Part shown: positions 61,701 to 63,852 of the stretch, one piece after another
Numbering within the stretch: position 1 is the stretch's first letter
Layout of the letters: each line of letters opens with the position of its first letter
Assembly (NCBI GenBank): GCA_963691655.1
Contig: OY829330.1
Location: 1,674,001 to 1,738,000 of the forward strand
Direction: 5' to 3'
Source of the DNA: Toxonevra muliebris
Taxonomy: Eukaryota; Arthropoda; Insecta; Diptera; Pallopteridae
DNA length: 64,000 nt
Notes under the pieces: model-generated
Databases searched by the model: none
What the model was told of the DNA's origin: nothing
Seen by the model: the letters and a program-made list of their open reading frames with translations, nothing else
Program-made: the position numbers and the translations under genes

Positions 61701-63724
61701 TGACTAACATGGGCGTCATCACCAATCGTGTCTCGAGGACGACGATACTACGGGGCATTATCTTTGTAGCTGTCTGGCATTCGCGAGAATCAGATTAAGG
61801 CTGTTGGGTAGTGATGTCTTGAGTATGAATCATGTCTCCCTCTTCCTGAGCTTCTAAGGTTCAGCAGTGAAACAAAGAAGTTCGAGGTTGAGAGACCCCA
61901 GATCTTTTCTTCTTCCCTTTTATCCCCACATAACTTTCCTGTCTCTCTACTCTCTTCTACTGGTTCTATCCTTGGGTATAGCACAATGGTCCTCGTTGAC
62001 TGAGTGCTTTGGTTAAGACCAGCCCACCTACAACTCTAATATGTGCTTTAAGTTACTTTTTTTGTAATTAAATATACAGTGTTTTGTAAAACAAGCCTAA
62101 TGAACTAAAGCTGTGAAAATTTAATTTATAAATAAATATTATTAACAAAAAGTGTCCGTTGTTGTTTTTCTATATGCTCAATAACCAAATAATGGAAAAC
62201 AATAAACTTTCAAAGTTATTGATGTATGTATAGGTCCTCTGTATGGCCACTTTGAATAATGCCGTCGTTTTTTTGACGAAGCATGTTTGATAAGCATGTA
62301 CTTCCAGTAAACAGCTGACCAATTTTTTTTTTTTTTGTTTACAATTTTTTTTACTCTTGGAGGTTTGCCATTGCCAGCCAAAAGGTGGTTCTGTGTAGAA
62401 AAATTTTTATTTTAAATTTTTGAGCGTGCTGAAATATGAACCCGGGTACCTCTGCGTAGGAGTCCAACACACGAACCACTAGGCTACGGCGACCATTTCG
62501 TATTTCGTGTGGTAATATTTCCATTTTTCAAACCACAAATTCACTTTAACAAATTTAACAGAACAAAATTATTGTTTACCTTTTCATACTTGTTGAAAGT
62601 ACAAATTTTACTTGGAGAAACTTTTAACTACTATTTTCTCCCCCACATTCTTACGCTCTCGTTTTTCGAGCACGAGAATATTTTTCAACATTTGTTAACA
62701 ATTTTCAATAATTTTTGGTACGTGGACAGATGTAATATAAAAAACGGAATTATTTTCAACATTTCATAAGTTTTCACATATTGTATTAAGTTTTTTTGGA
62801 ATAAATACGTACTAAAACATTTTGCGCATAAAGAACTCTAAAAGTTTGCTGAAGACCGTAAAAAATAAATTTCAATCGGTTGTAAATATAAAAAAAAAAA
62901 AATTATTCAAATTATTCAAACTAGCTACAAGTGGATAAGGTAATACATTTTGTAATTATCTGGTATTTAGTACTTACTTAGGAATATTATTTTTCGGGTC
63001 ATCCGATTCATTAGCTAAGCCGCCAAATAGGAAAATTCGACCACCAACCATGGTAAAACTATGGCCCAGACGAGGACAAGGTGCTTCTCCAGTATCAGCG
63101 AGCTCTGGATGCATTTTACGCCATTCCCATTTAGTCGCTTGCAGCTCATACAGTTCATTGGAATATTTTCCATATTCAATCATACCACCGAAAACAAACA
63201 TCCGTGTACCTTCGACAACAAACCCATATGCAGCACAGCCAGGAGGAACATCCCCTTTAATCGCTGGTACAAACCATTGATTCGTAACTATTCGTAACAA
63301 GGACCCATTGTTCAATTTGTCAAGTTCAATAAATAAAATATTATAAACCTGTGTTATAAACATGTAATTCATCAACAATTCCTTCATTTCCACCACCAAA
63401 CACGACCATTAGTTCCTTGATGTTGATAGCTCTATGTCCATGGCGAGGACGTGGCTGTGGTCCAGATGGATTAACTACACGCTTCCATCGAAAACGCCAT
63501 ATATTACCATTACTAGGATTGTCAACTTTAATTTAAAAATTTCTATTAGTAATAAATTATGTATTAATAATTTAAAAAAAATAAACTATACCATCATCAG
63601 TGTTCTCATCCATCGTCATGTCGAGATGTTCTAAGCCATTTCGTGTAGGAGCAAGCTGATGCTGTAATTGCTGCTGACCATCTTCTGACATACCAGCACT
63701 GCTAACATATTCAGACGACTCCAT
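10508..63724 (-). CDS. Hcf: Host cell factor (Hcf/HCF-1 orthologue), eight coding exons, 3' end outside window
   Basis: Coding exons on the minus strand are 63724-63592, 63525-63349, 63287-62978, 17552-17341, 17261-17073, 17006-16855, 14247-11608 and 10686-10508, about 3,992 nt or 1,330 codons. Junction phases are 1, 1, 2, 1, 1, 0, 0 and all agree. The product opens with a short unstructured N-terminus, then an HCF Kelch beta-propeller, the HCF-specific segment after the propeller (CCKDLWYLE), a long low-complexity region and an acidic Taspase1-type site. HCF proteins are nuclear chromatin scaffolds that link DNA-binding factors to Set1/COMPASS-type, acetyltransferase and OGT complexes. Fly Hcf is about 1,500 residues, so the final C-terminal fibronectin-III part should lie left of this window. 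Intron 3 is about 45 kb and filled with transposons. The homology is certain; some splice choices are inferred. Confidence 0.95.
10687..11607. other. Hcf intron 7, no gene seen
   Basis: The intron is AT-rich with a transposon-like block around 11040-11320. I see no coding motif and no terminal repeats. Confidence 0.6.
11608..14247 (-). CDS. Hcf: Hcf coding exon 7 (large central low-complexity exon)
   Basis: The 2,640-nt exon is phase 0 at both ends and encodes 880 residues. It opens [14 protein letters not shown] followed by the conserved VALVRAS.HALELCW strand that closes the HCF propeller region. The rest is Ser/Thr/Val/Gln-rich, with Gln runs near 13780 and 12480 and many TTTI/VTTV-type stretches. 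Toward its end it becomes acidic and contains QLDGAVD (Taspase1-type site, 12004-12024). The donor at 11607 is a perfect GTAAGT. The opposite strand is open in places only because of the composition. Confidence 0.95.
12004..12024 (-). other. Hcf: Taspase1-type cleavage motif QLDGAVD in Hcf
   Basis: The residues Q-L-D-G-A-V-D fit the Taspase1 consensus Q-[FILV]-D/G-x-x-D, here within an acidic context ([16 protein letters not shown]). Fly HCF is known to be matured by Taspase1 rather than by the vertebrate OGT-cleaved repeats, and no such repeats are visible in this exon. Cleavage is predicted between Asp and Gly. Confidence 0.75.
14248..15045. other. Left part of Hcf intron 6, hairpin-motif block
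   Basis: Around 14680-14850 there are repeated AGTGGTAG / CACTATCACT words in both orientations, related to the array at 22139-22355. A C-rich patch and an A-run lie at 14890-14955. No coding sequence is visible. Confidence 0.55.
15050..16490 (+). pseudogene. I-clade LINE ORF2 fragment, decayed
   Basis: In pieces it reads [19 protein letters not shown] and [12 protein letters not shown] (endonuclease catalytic region), [20 protein letters not shown] (linker before RT), [20 protein letters not shown] and [18 protein letters not shown] (RT fingers), then [15 protein letters not shown]. The DLNAQ..LWG and YP..WKHA blocks are typical of the I clade. Frame breaks are frequent and most of the RT palm is deleted. 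It is antisense to Hcf, inside intron 6. Confidence 0.75.
16491..16854. other. Remainder of Hcf intron 6
   Basis: AT-rich sequence with no recognised feature between the LINE fragment and exon 6. Confidence 0.6.
16855..17006 (-). CDS. Hcf: Hcf coding exon 6 (Kelch repeat 6)
   Basis: The exon encodes [32 protein letters not shown] and [14 protein letters not shown]. Two in-phase donors exist six bases apart: GTGAGC after 16855 and GTCAGG after 16861. The downstream choice adds Val-Arg before VCCKDLW. I prefer 16855 because GTGAGC is the better donor and the fly form is expected to carry the extra pair. The vertebrate protein lacks it. Confidence 0.9.
17073..17261 (-). CDS. Hcf: Hcf coding exon 5 (Kelch repeat 5)
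   Basis: The 189-nt exon, phase 1 at both ends, encodes [37 protein letters not shown] and [13 protein letters not shown]. All of these align directly to the fifth HCF Kelch blade. The donor is GTATTA and the acceptor follows ATTAAAG. Introns on both sides are short. Confidence 0.95.
17341..17552 (-). CDS. Hcf: Hcf coding exon 4 (Kelch repeat 4), ends at a GC donor
   Basis: The exon begins after TTTCTTAG and encodes YLNDLYILE, then [12 protein letters not shown] and [18 protein letters not shown], matching HCF-1. The reading frame requires the last exon base to be 17341, so the donor reads GCAAGT. This is a GC-AG intron (17262-17340). The split codon then reads Asp, giving D-S-M-T-W as in HCF. 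Confidence 0.93.
17553..18142. other. Start of Hcf intron 3, unassigned
   Basis: Short open frames occur but carry no motif I recognise. There is a short AAT-type microsatellite near 17653. Confidence 0.5.
18271..19374. mobile_element. Nested element with GTTCCAGAAT terminal repeats
   Basis: The left end GTTCCAGAATCCGAG..GAAAGT is inverted at the right end (GTTCCAGAATTC, CCGAG, GGAAAGT). Inside, GTTCTAGAATTC-type words recur at 18321 and, inverted, at about 19235-19315. A minus-strand open frame at 18519-18749 (acidic, Ser-rich, 76 residues) and a second minus-strand coding-like patch at 18950-19085 have no motif I can name. They could be relics of a transposase partner. Confidence 0.55.
19484..19883. 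mobile_element. MITE, about 400 bp, with GTTGCGATTTT terminal repeats
   Basis: The left end reads GGTACGCACACAGAGTTGCG and the right end, inverted, reads GGGGCACACACTGTTGCG, both continuing into ATTTT. Further internal TGCGATTT words occur near both ends. I could not define a target duplication. It lies inside the hAT-like element. Confidence 0.6.
21045..22135 (+). pseudogene. RTE-clade LINE fragment (endonuclease to RT start)
   Basis: In broken frames it reads [68 protein letters not shown] and finally [16 protein letters not shown]. These are the endonuclease D.N.KVG and DHHL blocks, the linker and the first RT block of RTE elements. It stops abruptly at 22135 where the hairpin array begins. 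Several stops and indels are present. Confidence 0.78.
22139..22355. repeat. Array of micro-hairpins built on TTTAGTGGTAGT
   Basis: TTTAGTGGTAGTG occurs repeatedly and alternates with its complement ACTACCACTAAA or CACTATCACTAAA. There are at least four forward and four inverted words within 220 bases, so adjacent units fold on each other. The RTE fragment ends exactly here. Confidence 0.8.
22556..22712 (+). mobile_element. LINE 5'-end fragment joined to poly(A)
   Basis: About 95 bases starting GAGCAGAGACGGGACA and ending TTTTGCTCTGCTAT match the 5' end of the minus-strand LINE at 42305-42395. They are followed within 50 bases by an A-run of about 28. This is the layout of a short non-autonomous retrocopy. 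Confidence 0.6.
22805..23010. repeat. Left arm of a long-TIR DNA element split by BEL-A
   Basis: The block with CACTTTTATCTCGTTGTTAG, GGTGCCATATGGCAC, CCAGGTTCAAAA and GTTACTTTCTTGATCTATCT is present in inverted form at 32280-32470. The two arms bracket the BEL-A insertion. Confidence 0.82.
23320..23787 (+). repeat. BEL-A 5' LTR
   Basis: The LTR is 468 bp, starts TGGCTAAACC and ends TTATTCA. It contains a 25-bp tandem repeat (23481-23547) built on AAAATACTTACCTCTAAG. It differs from the 3' LTR by about a dozen substitutions and one indel-rich patch near 23707, so the insertion is not recent. Confidence 0.92.
24090..24102 (+). promoter_or_regulatory. BEL-A leader splice donor (candidate)
   Basis: ACC/GTAAGTTG in the 5' leader is a consensus donor with the junction after 24094. 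The leader exon upstream of it contains no ATG opening into a useful frame. It pairs logically with the acceptor at 30934-30935 in front of the 3' gene. Confidence 0.5.
24591..25687 (+). repeat. 545-bp tandem duplication in the BEL-A leader and gag start
   Basis: Unit 1 (24591-25136) and unit 2 (25144-25687) are nearly identical and each includes the gag ATG and first 38 or so codons. Unit 1 therefore carries an upstream decoy gag start at 25030 that ends in stop codons just past the junction. Upstream, two looser ~100-bp repeats (24283-24372 and 24387-24475) share GCAAAACTC and ACCAGTG. Confidence 0.9.
25581..26990 (+). pseudogene. BEL-A gag (DUF1759-type) with zinc-binding module
   Basis: The ATG is at 25581. 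The matrix/capsid part contains [20 protein letters not shown] and LRYKTAGKD, then [20 protein letters not shown] and [17 protein letters not shown]. The nucleocapsid-like module reads [16 protein letters not shown]. Stops at 26298-26300 and 26496-26498 and a shift inside the zinc module near 26935 break the frame. Confidence 0.88.
26959..27470 (+). pseudogene. BEL-A aspartic protease region
   Basis: The region carries [17 protein letters not shown], the BEL/Pao aspartic protease active-site block (D-Q-G-S), and FEISGMGG downstream. A deletion at about 27465 removes the segment before [15 protein letters not shown]. Confidence 0.8.
27480..28643 (+). pseudogene. BEL-A reverse transcriptase
   Basis: Blocks include [82 protein letters not shown] and the catalytic YVDD at 28332-28343. 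A frame break near 28215 and a stop at 28641-28643 (just before [10 protein letters not shown]) interrupt it. Confidence 0.88.
28644..29336 (+). pseudogene. BEL-A RNase H region
   Basis: It carries [40 protein letters not shown] (first RNase H Asp), [26 protein letters not shown] and [16 protein letters not shown]. These blocks appear in the expected order but in alternating frames. Confidence 0.85.
29337..30848 (+). pseudogene. BEL-A integrase and DUF5641-type tail
   Basis: The segment 29886-30848 is one open frame: [11 protein letters not shown] (first Asp replaced in FAGP context), [34 protein letters not shown] (second Asp) and [15 protein letters not shown] (Glu region). It ends with [20 protein letters not shown] and [19 protein letters not shown], the usual BEL/Pao C-terminal domain. 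The zinc-binding part upstream ([18 protein letters not shown]) is in other frames. The pol stop is at 30846-30848. Confidence 0.88.
30905..30935 (+). promoter_or_regulatory. BEL-A 3' gene splice acceptor (candidate)
   Basis: TACTAAAG (branch-like), the pyrimidine tract CCTCTATCTTT and ACAG/G end at 30935, five bases before the ATG of the 3' gene. The site is beyond the pol stop, so it has no role in gag-pol translation. Confidence 0.6.
30941..31516 (+). CDS. BEL-A 3' accessory gene: zinc-binding module + RS domain + Leu-rich helix
   Basis: The intact 191-residue frame starts at the ATG five bases past a splice acceptor. Residues 8-70 repeat the Gag zinc module: [28 protein letters not shown] and [13 protein letters not shown]. 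Residues 75-155 are extremely rich in Arg, Ser and His with many RS/SR pairs. The C-terminus has [14 protein letters not shown], which fits a hydrophobic nuclear-export pattern. The stop is 19 bases before the 3' LTR. It occupies the env position but has no signal peptide or membrane segment. An RNA-binding regulator is inferred, not shown. Confidence 0.75.
   Translation: MSHDMHKCQLCHRPHALRYCKGFIAMNPGQRDDVVTAHGYCRNCLARSHSTGFCDSPNYCKRCQLGHHTMLHTTEPPARGRRSSVKSRRSDGNHCTQKSHPSRHRSHSRHQSRRKYEQLSVGQSRRSRRDREVRGSRRSSNSGRSASSSRGQRSNIRRIIYTVETKRYRGKKVKSLLAQAIKSLSILKDVV
31536..32010 (+). repeat. BEL-A 3' LTR
   Basis: The LTR is 475 bp, starts TGACTAAACC and ends TTATTCA. The same 25-bp tandem repeat lies at 31697-31764. 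Confidence 0.92.
32280..32475. repeat. Right arm of the long-TIR DNA element split by BEL-A
   Basis: This is the inverse of 22805-23010, with AGATAGATCAAGAAAGTAAC, GTGCCATATGGCACC and CTAACAACGAGATAAAAGTG. The bases between 32016 and 32280 continue the interrupted element and have no coding signature. Confidence 0.82.
32481..32662. other. Short unassigned stretch before gypsy-A
   Basis: AT-rich, with no feature I can name. Confidence 0.5.
32667..32919 (+). repeat. gypsy-A 5' LTR
   Basis: The 253-bp repeat starts TGTGGGCGTGG and ends GATCCCACA, with AATAAA-type words near the 3' end. Confidence 0.95.
32921..32938 (+). other. gypsy-A primer-binding site
   Basis: TGGGGGCTCAACCGGGAT follows the LTR after one base. 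It differs at two positions from the tRNA-Pro type site TGGGGGCTCGTCCGGGAT known from other LTR elements. Confidence 0.65.
33193..35409 (+). pseudogene. gypsy-A gag-pol part 1 (gag, protease, RT), frameshifted at its end
   Basis: From ATG 33193 the Gag region has [14 protein letters not shown] and two CCHC knuckles, [14 protein letters not shown] and [14 protein letters not shown]. The protease has [14 protein letters not shown] carries [46 protein letters not shown] and the catalytic YIDD at 35047-35058, then [12 protein letters not shown] one-base break at about 35380 ends the frame. Gag and Pol share one frame, as in several insect gypsy lineages. Confidence 0.9.
35411..37168 (+). pseudogene. 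gypsy-A pol part 2 (RNase H, integrase)
   Basis: RNase H reads [17 protein letters not shown] and [16 protein letters not shown]. Integrase has the HHCC region ([10 protein letters not shown]...CVKC), [10 protein letters not shown] (Asp), [11 protein letters not shown] (Asp) and [12 protein letters not shown] (Glu). A second break near 36675 moves the frame to the C-terminal part, which has [20 protein letters not shown] and KFLGPYRV. The stop is at 37166-37168. Confidence 0.9.
37183..37435 (+). repeat. gypsy-A 3' LTR
   Basis: The 253-bp repeat is identical to 32667-32919. Confidence 0.95.
37440..38519. other. Unassigned stretch with a possible coding relic
   Basis: The minus strand over about 37940-38190 reads like broken protein ([20 protein letters not shown]...[19 protein letters not shown]) but I cannot name the family. 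Otherwise I see nothing. Confidence 0.35.
38520..39905 (-). pseudogene. LOA-like LINE ORF2 thumb, RNase H and C-terminus
   Basis: The minus strand reads [49 protein letters not shown] (RNase H first Asp), [13 protein letters not shown], then past a hairpin [15 protein letters not shown] sequence and [15 protein letters not shown] 76-bp perfect-stem hairpin at 38987-39062 interrupts the RNase H region. Confidence 0.8.
38987..39062. repeat. Hairpin inside LINE RNase H sequence
   Basis: CGTCGCCTGAGAAT then GATTTGGCG pairs with its inverse (CGCCAAATC then ATTCTCAGGCGACG) around a loop of roughly 25 bases. Confidence 0.85.
40000..41031 (-). pseudogene. LOA-like LINE ORF2 reverse transcriptase
   Basis: Blocks include [74 protein letters not shown] and the catalytic YADD (minus strand, 40112-40123). 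Breaks at about 40650 and 40225 shift the frame. Confidence 0.85.
41150..41959 (-). pseudogene. LOA-like LINE ORF2 endonuclease domain
   Basis: The frame starts at 41959 and reads [68 protein letters not shown] and [12 protein letters not shown]. The N, E, D.N and SDH catalytic motifs of an apurinic-type endonuclease are all present. It is open for 269 residues and then breaks at 41150. Confidence 0.85.
41960..42290 (-). pseudogene. LOA-like LINE ORF1 C-terminal part (DUF4780-like)
   Basis: The segment contains [34 protein letters not shown] and [13 protein letters not shown], the RNA-binding-fold domain (DUF4780) of many insect LINE ORF1 proteins. The N-terminal part of ORF1 is missing; the 5' UTR-like sequence follows within about 50 bases. 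Confidence 0.7.
42400..43011. other. Unassigned stretch left of gypsy-B
   Basis: Three related words, CCGTAACTACACAAA at 42565, CCGTTACTACAATTACA at 42693 and the inverse TGTGTAGTTACTAC at 42880, suggest a small decayed element. No coding motif is seen. Confidence 0.45.
43016..43282 (+). repeat. gypsy-B 5' LTR
   Basis: The 267-bp repeat starts TGTAGGAAGTGG and ends CATCCTACA. TTGGTGTCAGATGTGGGG follows as the primer-site region. Confidence 0.93.
44328..45146 (+). pseudogene. gypsy-B gag with SAP-like N-terminus
   Basis: From ATG 44328, residues about 6-42 read [34 protein letters not shown], which fits the SAP DNA-binding motif. An Asp-rich run follows, then capsid-like [20 protein letters not shown] and [18 protein letters not shown] stop at 44793-44795 and a frame break near 45100, just before the zinc knuckles, disrupt it. 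Confidence 0.8.
45100..47400 (+). pseudogene. gypsy-B zinc knuckles, protease, RT and RNase H
   Basis: One long frame carries [14 protein letters not shown] and [14 protein letters not shown] (CCHC), protease [11 protein letters not shown], a charged repeat (45661-45825), and RT blocks [31 protein letters not shown] and catalytic YMDD at 46483-46494. RNase H follows with [17 protein letters not shown] and [16 protein letters not shown], then HVDALSRVS. The frame ends at 47398-47400 by a shift just before integrase. Confidence 0.9.
45661..45825 (+). repeat. Lys/Glu-rich minisatellite in gypsy-B pol
   Basis: Imperfect 24- to 30-base units based on GAAGTTAAGAAAGAAGATGG encode repeated E-V-K-K-E-D-G-E and E-V-E-K-E-V-G peptides between the protease and RT. 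Confidence 0.85.
47401..48556 (+). pseudogene. gypsy-B integrase, internally deleted
   Basis: HHCC region: [12 protein letters not shown]...[17 protein letters not shown] and [13 protein letters not shown] supply both Asp residues. After that a deletion of roughly 20 codons and a shift occur near 47890 before [11 protein letters not shown] (Glu). The C-terminal frame 47930-48556 holds [20 protein letters not shown] and KYFGPYKVV and stops inside the 3' LTR. Confidence 0.88.
48514..48778 (+). repeat. gypsy-B 3' LTR
   Basis: The 265-bp repeat is near-identical to the 5' LTR. The pol frame runs 43 bases into it. Confidence 0.93.
48783..49950 (+). mobile_element. DD37E Tc1/mariner-superfamily element (ends not resolved)
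   Basis: The segment carries a transposase with the DD37E signature and AT-rich flanks. I could not define the terminal repeats; gypsy-B inserted close to or within its left end. The right end is probably among the A-runs near 49940. Confidence 0.65.
48893..49740 (+). pseudogene. DD37E transposase, degenerate
   Basis: ATG 48893 is followed by a stop after three codons, then [15 protein letters not shown] (HTH), [45 protein letters not shown] (first Asp), then after a frame break near 49400 [19 protein letters not shown] (second Asp) and [16 protein letters not shown]. There are 37 residues between the second Asp and the Glu of VERYW. Inactive. Confidence 0.8.
49951..50364. other. Unassigned stretch before BEL-B
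   Basis: GCGTCGTCGA occurs at 50000 (within a palindrome) and at 50161. An inverted AAAACTTTGA/GATATT block sits near both ends (49984 and 50325). It may be a small element but I cannot define it. Confidence 0.4.
50370..50591 (+). repeat. BEL-B 5' LTR, internally deleted
   Basis: It matches the 3' LTR at both ends (TGTCTAACGCTAACCGTTAG and the block from CTTACACTTGAAGTTTATC to GAGCTGAAACA). About 270 bases in the middle are missing, with the junction near 50415. Confidence 0.9.
50895..50941 (+). CDS. BEL-B leader exon with ATG and GTAAGT donor
   Basis: The ATG at 50895 opens 15 codons plus two bases ([15 protein letters not shown]) and meets a consensus donor, CCT/GTAAGTAC, at 50942. In the unspliced RNA this frame stops at once, inside the donor. 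Joined to the acceptor at 56693 the frame continues directly into the 3' zinc-module gene. The main gag ATG (51797) lies downstream in the putative intron. Confidence 0.6.
51797..52850 (+). pseudogene. BEL-B gag, internally deleted
   Basis: The ATG is at 51797; a shift follows after about 28 codons. Most of the DUF1759 region seen in BEL-A is deleted around 51950-52030. The rest reads [20 protein letters not shown] and the zinc module [28 protein letters not shown]. Confidence 0.82.
52851..53340 (+). pseudogene. BEL-B protease region with altered active site
   Basis: It reads [21 protein letters not shown] where BEL-A has ALIDQGSQ, so the catalytic Asp is Asn here. The downstream [13 protein letters not shown] and [15 protein letters not shown] are in other frames. 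Confidence 0.8.
53400..54628 (+). pseudogene. BEL-B reverse transcriptase
   Basis: The longest frame, 53615-54628, has [65 protein letters not shown] and catalytic YVDD at 54086-54097, then [16 protein letters not shown] and GFCDA. Closest to BEL-A RT by eye. Confidence 0.9.
54629..56595 (+). pseudogene. BEL-B RNase H, integrase and C-terminal tail, heavily broken
   Basis: Fragments in the expected order are [40 protein letters not shown] (RNase H end), the 55112-55555 frame, [19 protein letters not shown] zinc region, [28 protein letters not shown] (across a break) and [18 protein letters not shown]. Stops are frequent. Confidence 0.82.
56660..56693 (+). promoter_or_regulatory. BEL-B 3' gene splice acceptor (candidate)
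   Basis: CACTAAT (a good branch-site match), a T-rich tract and TTCATTACAG ending at 56693 precede the 3' gene. The sequence after the AG enters the zinc-module frame in the phase left by the leader exon. Confidence 0.6.
56694..57111 (+). pseudogene. BEL-B 3' accessory gene (zinc module, basic tail, Leu-rich helix), one stop
   Basis: The frame after the acceptor reads [29 protein letters not shown], then an in-frame TAG at 56875-56877, then [12 protein letters not shown] basic middle ([13 protein letters not shown]) and [12 protein letters not shown] follow, and the stop lies in the 3' LTR. One Cys of the module seen in BEL-A is missing. The layout matches the BEL-A 3' gene although the sequences have diverged a lot. 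Confidence 0.7.
57105..57592 (+). repeat. BEL-B 3' LTR
   Basis: The complete 488-bp repeat starts TGTCTAACGC. The stop codon of the 3' gene (57109-57111) is inside it. Confidence 0.9.
57598..58320. other. Stretch between BEL-B and the plus-strand LINE
   Basis: It contains the tandem repeat at 57800-58150 and long T- and G-runs near 57600-57730. No coding signature is seen. Confidence 0.55.
57800..58150. repeat. Three diverged tandem units of about 135 bp
   Basis: Each unit starts GACTGAC (57800, 57934, 58073), continues with an ATGTTTTATT-like word and then TTTAGAAAACCGTTGCA or a variant. Confidence 0.65.
58541..59443 (+). pseudogene. LOA-like LINE ORF1 with an internal duplicated segment
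   Basis: The frame opens at ATG 58541, breaks at a TAG at 58781-58783, continues to a TGA at 59252-59254 and resumes to 59443. Two segments repeat each other: [11 protein letters not shown]...[16 protein letters not shown]...[11 protein letters not shown] and [11 protein letters not shown]...[16 protein letters not shown]...[11 protein letters not shown]. No zinc knuckle or DUF4780 remains. Confidence 0.65.
59444..61440 (+). pseudogene. LOA-like LINE ORF2 (endonuclease C-half, RT, RNase H)
   Basis: It reads [37 protein letters not shown] and [12 protein letters not shown] (endonuclease), [17 protein letters not shown] and [15 protein letters not shown] (RT), [16 protein letters not shown], catalytic YADD at 60341-60352, [34 protein letters not shown] (RNase H) and [13 protein letters not shown]. 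Numerous frame breaks. [14 protein letters not shown] follows near 61665. Confidence 0.85.
62061..62345. other. Unassigned AT-rich stretch
   Basis: I see no feature between the LINE and SINE copy 2. Confidence 0.5.
62346..62497 (-). mobile_element. tRNA-derived SINE (copy 2)
   Basis: On the minus strand a perfect A-box TAGCCTAGTGG (62486-62476) and a B-box-like GGGTTCATATTTC (62443-62431) sit in a tRNA-like head of about 70 bases. A tail ending CTGGCAATGGCAAACC (about 62380-62363) matches that of SINE copy 1. It lies near the Hcf exon 3 side of intron 3. Confidence 0.72.
62498..62977. other. Right end of Hcf intron 3
   Basis: AT-rich, with no recognisable element between the SINE and exon 3. 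Confidence 0.55.
62978..63287 (-). CDS. Hcf: Hcf coding exon 3 (Kelch repeats 2-3)
   Basis: The exon is 310 nt, entering in phase 1 and leaving in phase 2 at a perfect GTAAGT donor. It encodes [49 protein letters not shown] and [17 protein letters not shown], all diagnostic HCF blades. The split Lys codon is completed by the first base of exon 4 at 17552, so the following intron is about 45.4 kb. Confidence 0.95.
63349..63525 (-). CDS. Hcf: Hcf coding exon 2 (Kelch repeat 1)
   Basis: The exon starts after AAAG and ends at a GTTTAT donor, 177 nt, phase 1 at both ends. It encodes the family-defining opening of the propeller: RWKRVV, then PRPRHGHRA, then [19 protein letters not shown]. This is near-identical to the first Kelch blade of animal HCF-1, which forms part of the pocket that binds proteins carrying the D/EHxY HCF-binding motif. 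Confidence 0.95.
63592..63724 (-). CDS. Hcf: Hcf coding exon 1 (start codon)
   Basis: The ATG is at 63724-63722 and the exon encodes 44 codons plus one base, ending at a GT donor (GTATAG on the minus strand). The N-terminus is Ser/Gln/Asp-rich and not conserved with vertebrate HCF-1, as expected for the leader before the propeller. The exon ends in phase 1 and joins to exon 2 so that the split codon reads Val. I chose this start because it is the first ATG after a good upstream splice acceptor and the frame stays open into exon 2. Confidence 0.85.
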
Positions 63725-63852
63725 AATTTTGTTTTAATATTTATAACTTTTTATATTATATTTGGTTCCTAAACCTTAAATGAAACAAATCCAAAGCTTC
63801 TATATTAGAATGCCAATTTCTCAACCATATTGATAGGTTCGTGACGAAAAAT
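63725..63852 (-). other. Hcf: Probable Hcf 5' UTR exon with upstream splice acceptor
   Basis: On the minus strand a run of T followed by AG ends at 63853, preceded by a CTAG/TTAATT region that could hold a branch site. The 128 bases from there to the ATG contain no other ATG that opens into Hcf. This looks like the acceptor of a 5' UTR intron. From 63853 to the window edge I see no promoter motif I can support. Confidence 0.5.

Larger units (their letters stand above)
58321..62060 (+). mobile_element. LOA-like LINE, plus strand, internally deleted
   Basis: ORF1 (from 58541), endonuclease half, RT, RNase H and 3' region are in order. Pieces are missing: the ORF1 C-terminal domain plus the first half of the endonuclease at 59443, and the RT fingers at about 59880. 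It is related at protein level to the minus-strand LINE at 38520-42395. Confidence 0.85.
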
